Shown one piece after another: positions 62,401 to 64,000 of a stretch of DNA of 64,000 nt. The stretch is from an uncultured Kiritimatiellota bacterium (GTDB taxonomy: Bacteria > Verrucomicrobiota > Kiritimatiellia > RFP12 > UBA1067). The notes beneath the pieces are model-generated. The model did no database searches. It was not told the DNA's origin and saw only the letters and a list, made by a program, of their open reading frames with translations. Made by a program: the position numbers and the translations under genes. The DNA is taken from positions 17,767 to 81,766 of the forward strand of contig CAKUCX010000006.1 in NCBI GenBank assembly GCA_934643865.1, written 5' to 3'. Every line of letters starts with the position of its first letter. The stretch's first letter is position 1.

Positions 62401-64000
62401 TCCAAGATTCCGGAAAGAGAATCGGAGCATCCAACTGCCCATCCATCGACGAGCTTCACGCCTTGAACCGTGTTCGTGTCAAAGAGCGCATCGCTACATT
62501 CTTCAAACGCCCCGATCCCGATGCTCGTCACGCCGTTGCCGATCGTCACGCTTGTCAGCCCACTGCAGCCGTAAAACGCTCCGTTCCCGATGCGCGTCAC
62601 GCCGTCGGGGATTGTTACGCTTGTCAGCCCGCTACAGCCGGAGAACGCAGAGGCCCCGATGCTCGTTACGCTGGCGGGGATTGCCACGCCTGTCAGCCCA
62701 CTGCAGTCCTTGAACGCAGAGGCCCCGATGTCCGTCACGCTGACGGGGATCGTCACGCCTGTCAGCCCGCTGCAGCCGTAGAACGCATAGGCCCCGATGC
62801 TCGTCACGCCGTCGGGGATCGTCACGCTTGTCAGCCCGCCGCAATCCTCAAACGCAGAGTCCCCGATGTGCGTCACGCTGGCGGGGATCGTCACGCCCGT
62901 CAACCCGCTGCAGCCCTGGAACGCAGAGGCCCCGATGCTCGTCACGCCGTTGCCAATCGTCACGCCTGTCAGGCTCTCACAACCGTAGAAAGCGGATTCC
63001 CCGATGCTCGTCACGCCGTTGCCGATTGTCACGCTTGTCAGTCCGCTGCAATCCTCAAACGCAGAGTCCCCGATGTGCGTCACGCTGTCGGGGATCGTCA
63101 CGCCCGTCAACCCGCTGCAGCCCCGGAACGCATAGGCCCCGATGCTCGTCACGCCGTTGCCGATTGTTACGTTTGTCAGTCCGCTGCAATCCTCAAACGC
63201 AGAGTCCCCGATGTGCGTCACGCTGTCGGGGATCGTCACGCCCGTCAGGCCGCTACAGCCATAGAACGCCCAGGCCCCGATGCTCGTCACGCCGTTGCCG
63301 ATCGTCACGCATGTCAGGCTCTCACAACCGTAGAAAGCGGATTCCCCGATGCTCGTCACGTCGGCGGGGATTGTCACGCTTGTCAGGCTCTCACAACCGT
63401 AGAAAGCGGATTCCCCGATGCTCGTCACGCCGGCGGGGATTGTCACGCTTGTCAGTCCGCTGCAGCCTTCAAACGCCCCATCCCCGATGCCACGGATCCC
63501 CGTCAGATCCAAAATTCCGGAAAGAGAATCGGAGCATCCAACTGCCCATCCATCGACGAGCTTCACGCCTTGAACCGTGTTCGTGTCAAAGAGCGCATCG
63601 CTACATTCTTCAAACGCCCCGATCCCGATGCTCGTCACGCCGTTGCCGATCGTCACGCTTGTCAGCCCACTGCAGCCGTAAAACGCTCCGTCCCCGATGC
63701 GCGTCACGCTGTCGGGGATCGTCACGCTTGTCAGCCCGCTGCAGCCTTCAAACGCCCCATACCCGATGCCGCGGATTCCCGTCAGATCCAAGCTGCCGGA
63801 AAGAGAATCGGAGCATCCAACCGCCCATCCATCGACGAGCTTGACGCCCGAAATCGTGTTCGTGTCAAAGAGCGCGTCGCTGCAGCCAGAGAACGCATCA
63901 TACCCGATGCTCGTCACGCCGTCGGGGATCGTCACGCTTGTCAGCCCGCTGCAACCCTCAAACGCAGCCCCCCCGATGTTCGTCACACCTGCGGGAATCG
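59415..64000 (-). CDS. giant BspA-like leucine-rich-repeat surface protein, 5' end beyond window
   Basis: At least 1528 codons are visible, and the frame is still open at the right edge. Most of it consists of about fifty 23-residue LRR_5 units (consensus C-SGLTSVTIP-GVTSIG-AF-G). Five variant blocks (DALFDTNT...VDGWAVGCSDSLSG...LDLTGIRGIG) interrupt them at intervals, and two blocks contain NNVREACLPGVRCD. The C-terminal ~190 residues are non-repetitive, with TYEVTGGTWQGMTVEW and SGFFKVWVSERPL at the end. Proteins of this kind (BspA, Treponema LrrA) are surface adhesins. No signal peptide or anchor is visible because the N-terminus is missing. Confidence 0.9.
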   Translation of the reverse strand, partial: IPAGVTNIGGAAFEGCSGLTSVTIPDGVTSIGYDAFSGCSDALFDTNTISGVKLVDGWAVGCSDSLSGSLDLTGIRGIGYGAFEGCSGLTSVTIPDSVTRIGDGAFYGCSGLTSVTIGNGVTSIGIGAFEECSDALFDTNTVQGVKLVDGWAVGCSDSLSGILDLTGIRGIGDGAFEGCSGLTSVTIPAGVTSIGESAFYGCESLTSVTIPADVTSIGESAFYGCESLTCVTIGNGVTSIGAWAFYGCSGLTGVTIPDSVTHIGDSAFEDCSGLTNVTIGNGVTSIGAYAFRGCSGLTGVTIPDSVTHIGDSAFEDCSGLTSVTIGNGVTSIGESAFYGCESLTGVTIGNGVTSIGASAFQGCSGLTGVTIPASVTHIGDSAFEDCGGLTSVTIPDGVTSIGAYAFYGCSGLTGVTIPVSVTDIGASAFKDCSGLTGVAIPASVTSIGASAFSGCSGLTSVTIPDGVTRIGNGAFYGCSGLTSVTIGNGVTSIGIGAFEECSDALFDTNTVQGVKLVDGWAVGCSDSLSGILDLTGIRGIGGGAFKGCSGLTGVTIPDSVTHIGDWAFSDCSGLADVTIPASVTDIGGGAFSGCSGLTSVTIPASVTRIGDWAFSDCSGLADVTIPDGVTSIGYGAFAGCSGLTSVTIPADVTDIGYGAFAGCNNVREACLPGVRCDLPLDNLTNLVISVGTTSIEDGAFEGCAGLESVTIPASVTRIGAYAFRGCSGLTSVTIGNGVTSIGDYAFQGCSGLTGVTIPDSVTHIGDWAFAGCSGLTSVTIPADVTDIGYGAFAGCNNVREACLPGVRCDLPLDNLTNLVISVGTTSIEDGAFEGCAGLESVTIPASVTRIGAYAFRGCSGLTSVTIGNGVTSIGDYAFQGCSGLTGVTIPDSVTHIGDWAFSDCSGLADVTIPASVTDIGGGAFSGCSGLTSVTIPASVTRIGDWAFSDCSGLADVTIPDGVTSIGDWAFSGCSGLTSMTIPASVTSIGWNAFSGCSDALFDTNTISGVKLVDGWAVGCSDSLSGILDLTGIRGIGGGAFEGCSGLTSVTIPDGVTSIGEYAFGGCSGLTDVTIPDGVTSIGDGTFSGCSGLTGMTIPASVTSIGWNAFEGCSGLTNVTIPDGVTIIEDEAFSGCSGLTGVTIPASVTSIGWNAFSACSDALFDTNTISGVKLVDGWAVGCSDSLSGSLDLTGIRGIGGGAFEGCSGLTSVTIPDGVTSIGKWAFSDCSGLTGVTIPDGVTRIGKGAFSGCSGLTGVTIPDGVTRIEAYAFEGCSGLTGVTIPADVTSIGYEAFEDCSSLTSVTIPAGVTSIGYDAFSGCSGLTSVTFDGDAPTVDMDGAFNGVSAACVVRLPRNNATYEVTGGTWQGMTVEWHDGPAQPTFSVGGKGTIAESGDGRYVVTANEGVALAESDFAFPVARKAYRVEIASGGATAVVALKAPFEVERSGAIADGPWTEDGEGSVTLNVEIVPGLYYAAASAASLDGLVCPGASAPATAATRLVVRKPVGSPSGFFKVWVSERPLAAGGK
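61101..62360. repeat. second, longer-range exact repeat inside the BspA-like gene
   Basis: Positions 61101-61361 match 62100-62360 (offset 999 bp, 333 codons) over about 261 bp by eye. It flanks the 396-bp tandem duplication on both sides, so the segment seems to have grown by nested duplication. Confidence 0.75.
61296..62095. repeat. 396-bp perfect tandem duplication inside the BspA-like gene
   Basis: Positions 61296-61699 are identical to 61692-62095 (offset 396 bp, 132 codons, 404 identical bases by eye). The unit includes the NNVREACLPG block. Identity at synonymous sites shows a recent duplication or gene conversion. Confidence 0.85.

Overview
The window is a GC-rich bacterial chromosome segment with interspersed lower-GC patches. 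It probably comes from a free-living or gut-associated member of the PVC group, of the Kiritimatiellota/Lentisphaerota/Verrucomicrobiota type. That placement is inference from the content: Tat-exported Gfo/Idh/MocA oxidoreductases, many secreted glycoside hydrolases and SGNH esterases without a SusC/SusD pair, a DUF5107-TPR protein, a BspA-like leucine-rich surface protein, a CesT-type chaperone, and short interspersed repeats. No rRNA, tRNA or marker gene in the window settles the phylum.

Layout. 1-2844: the start of a GT39-like membrane glycosyltransferase that runs off the left edge, then a repeat-rich gap. 2845-6122: an AAA-ATPase/PD-(D/E)XK protein and a Wzx-like flippase. 6200-9153: a lower-GC accessory block (DUF486, AlbA_2 regulator, GIY-YIG/DUF4268 protein, a broken RhuM-like gene) enclosed by a 76-bp direct repeat of the 5' end of the flippase gene. 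9389-12026: an SGNH hydrolase and a GT2 glycosyltransferase. 12027-27963: a long minus-strand run holding dGTPase, two Gfo/Idh/MocA proteins, GH43, a PaeR7I/XhoI-like restriction-modification pair, an outer-membrane barrel, a CesT chaperone, a DUF5107-TPR protein, a parallel beta-helix protein and a polyol/uronate dehydrogenase. 28073-29061: type II-C-like cas1 (N-terminally truncated) and cas2, with no cas9 and no visible array. 29211-38827: an unknown protein, a 21-bp minisatellite, a GH74-like Asp-box protein, a tandem SGNH protein, hemL, a parvulin, a secreted unknown and tpiA. 38828-40431: a gene-free, repeat-laden stretch. 40432-53306: a GH5-like enzyme, an overlapping STPK/NtrC/NtrB cassette, then a plus-strand run of TPR, LVIVD-repeat, GH78-like and SGNH genes, and a convergent radical SAM gene. 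53569-59326: pssA between arrays of short tandem repeats, a clan GH-A enzyme, and a surface protein whose promoter carries a G10 tract. 59415-64000: a giant BspA-like protein running off the right edge.

How the genes work together. Most of the window can be read as extracellular glycan breakdown (GH43, GH78, GH74, GH5-like, beta-helix, SGNH esterases, sugar oxidoreductases), mixed with envelope biogenesis (Wzx, GT2, GT39, pssA), some housekeeping (dgt, hemL, tpiA, parvulin) and defence or mobile remnants (PaeR7I-like R-M, orphan cas1-cas2, AlbA_2, RhuM piece). Two regulatory signals stand out. An extended -10, TGCTATACT, sits exactly 7 nt before the ATG of four genes, which suggests leaderless transcription. 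A homopolymeric G tract lies inside a -35/-10 spacer, which suggests a phase-variable promoter. All functional statements rest on reading the translated sequence and known family motifs; no database search was run.
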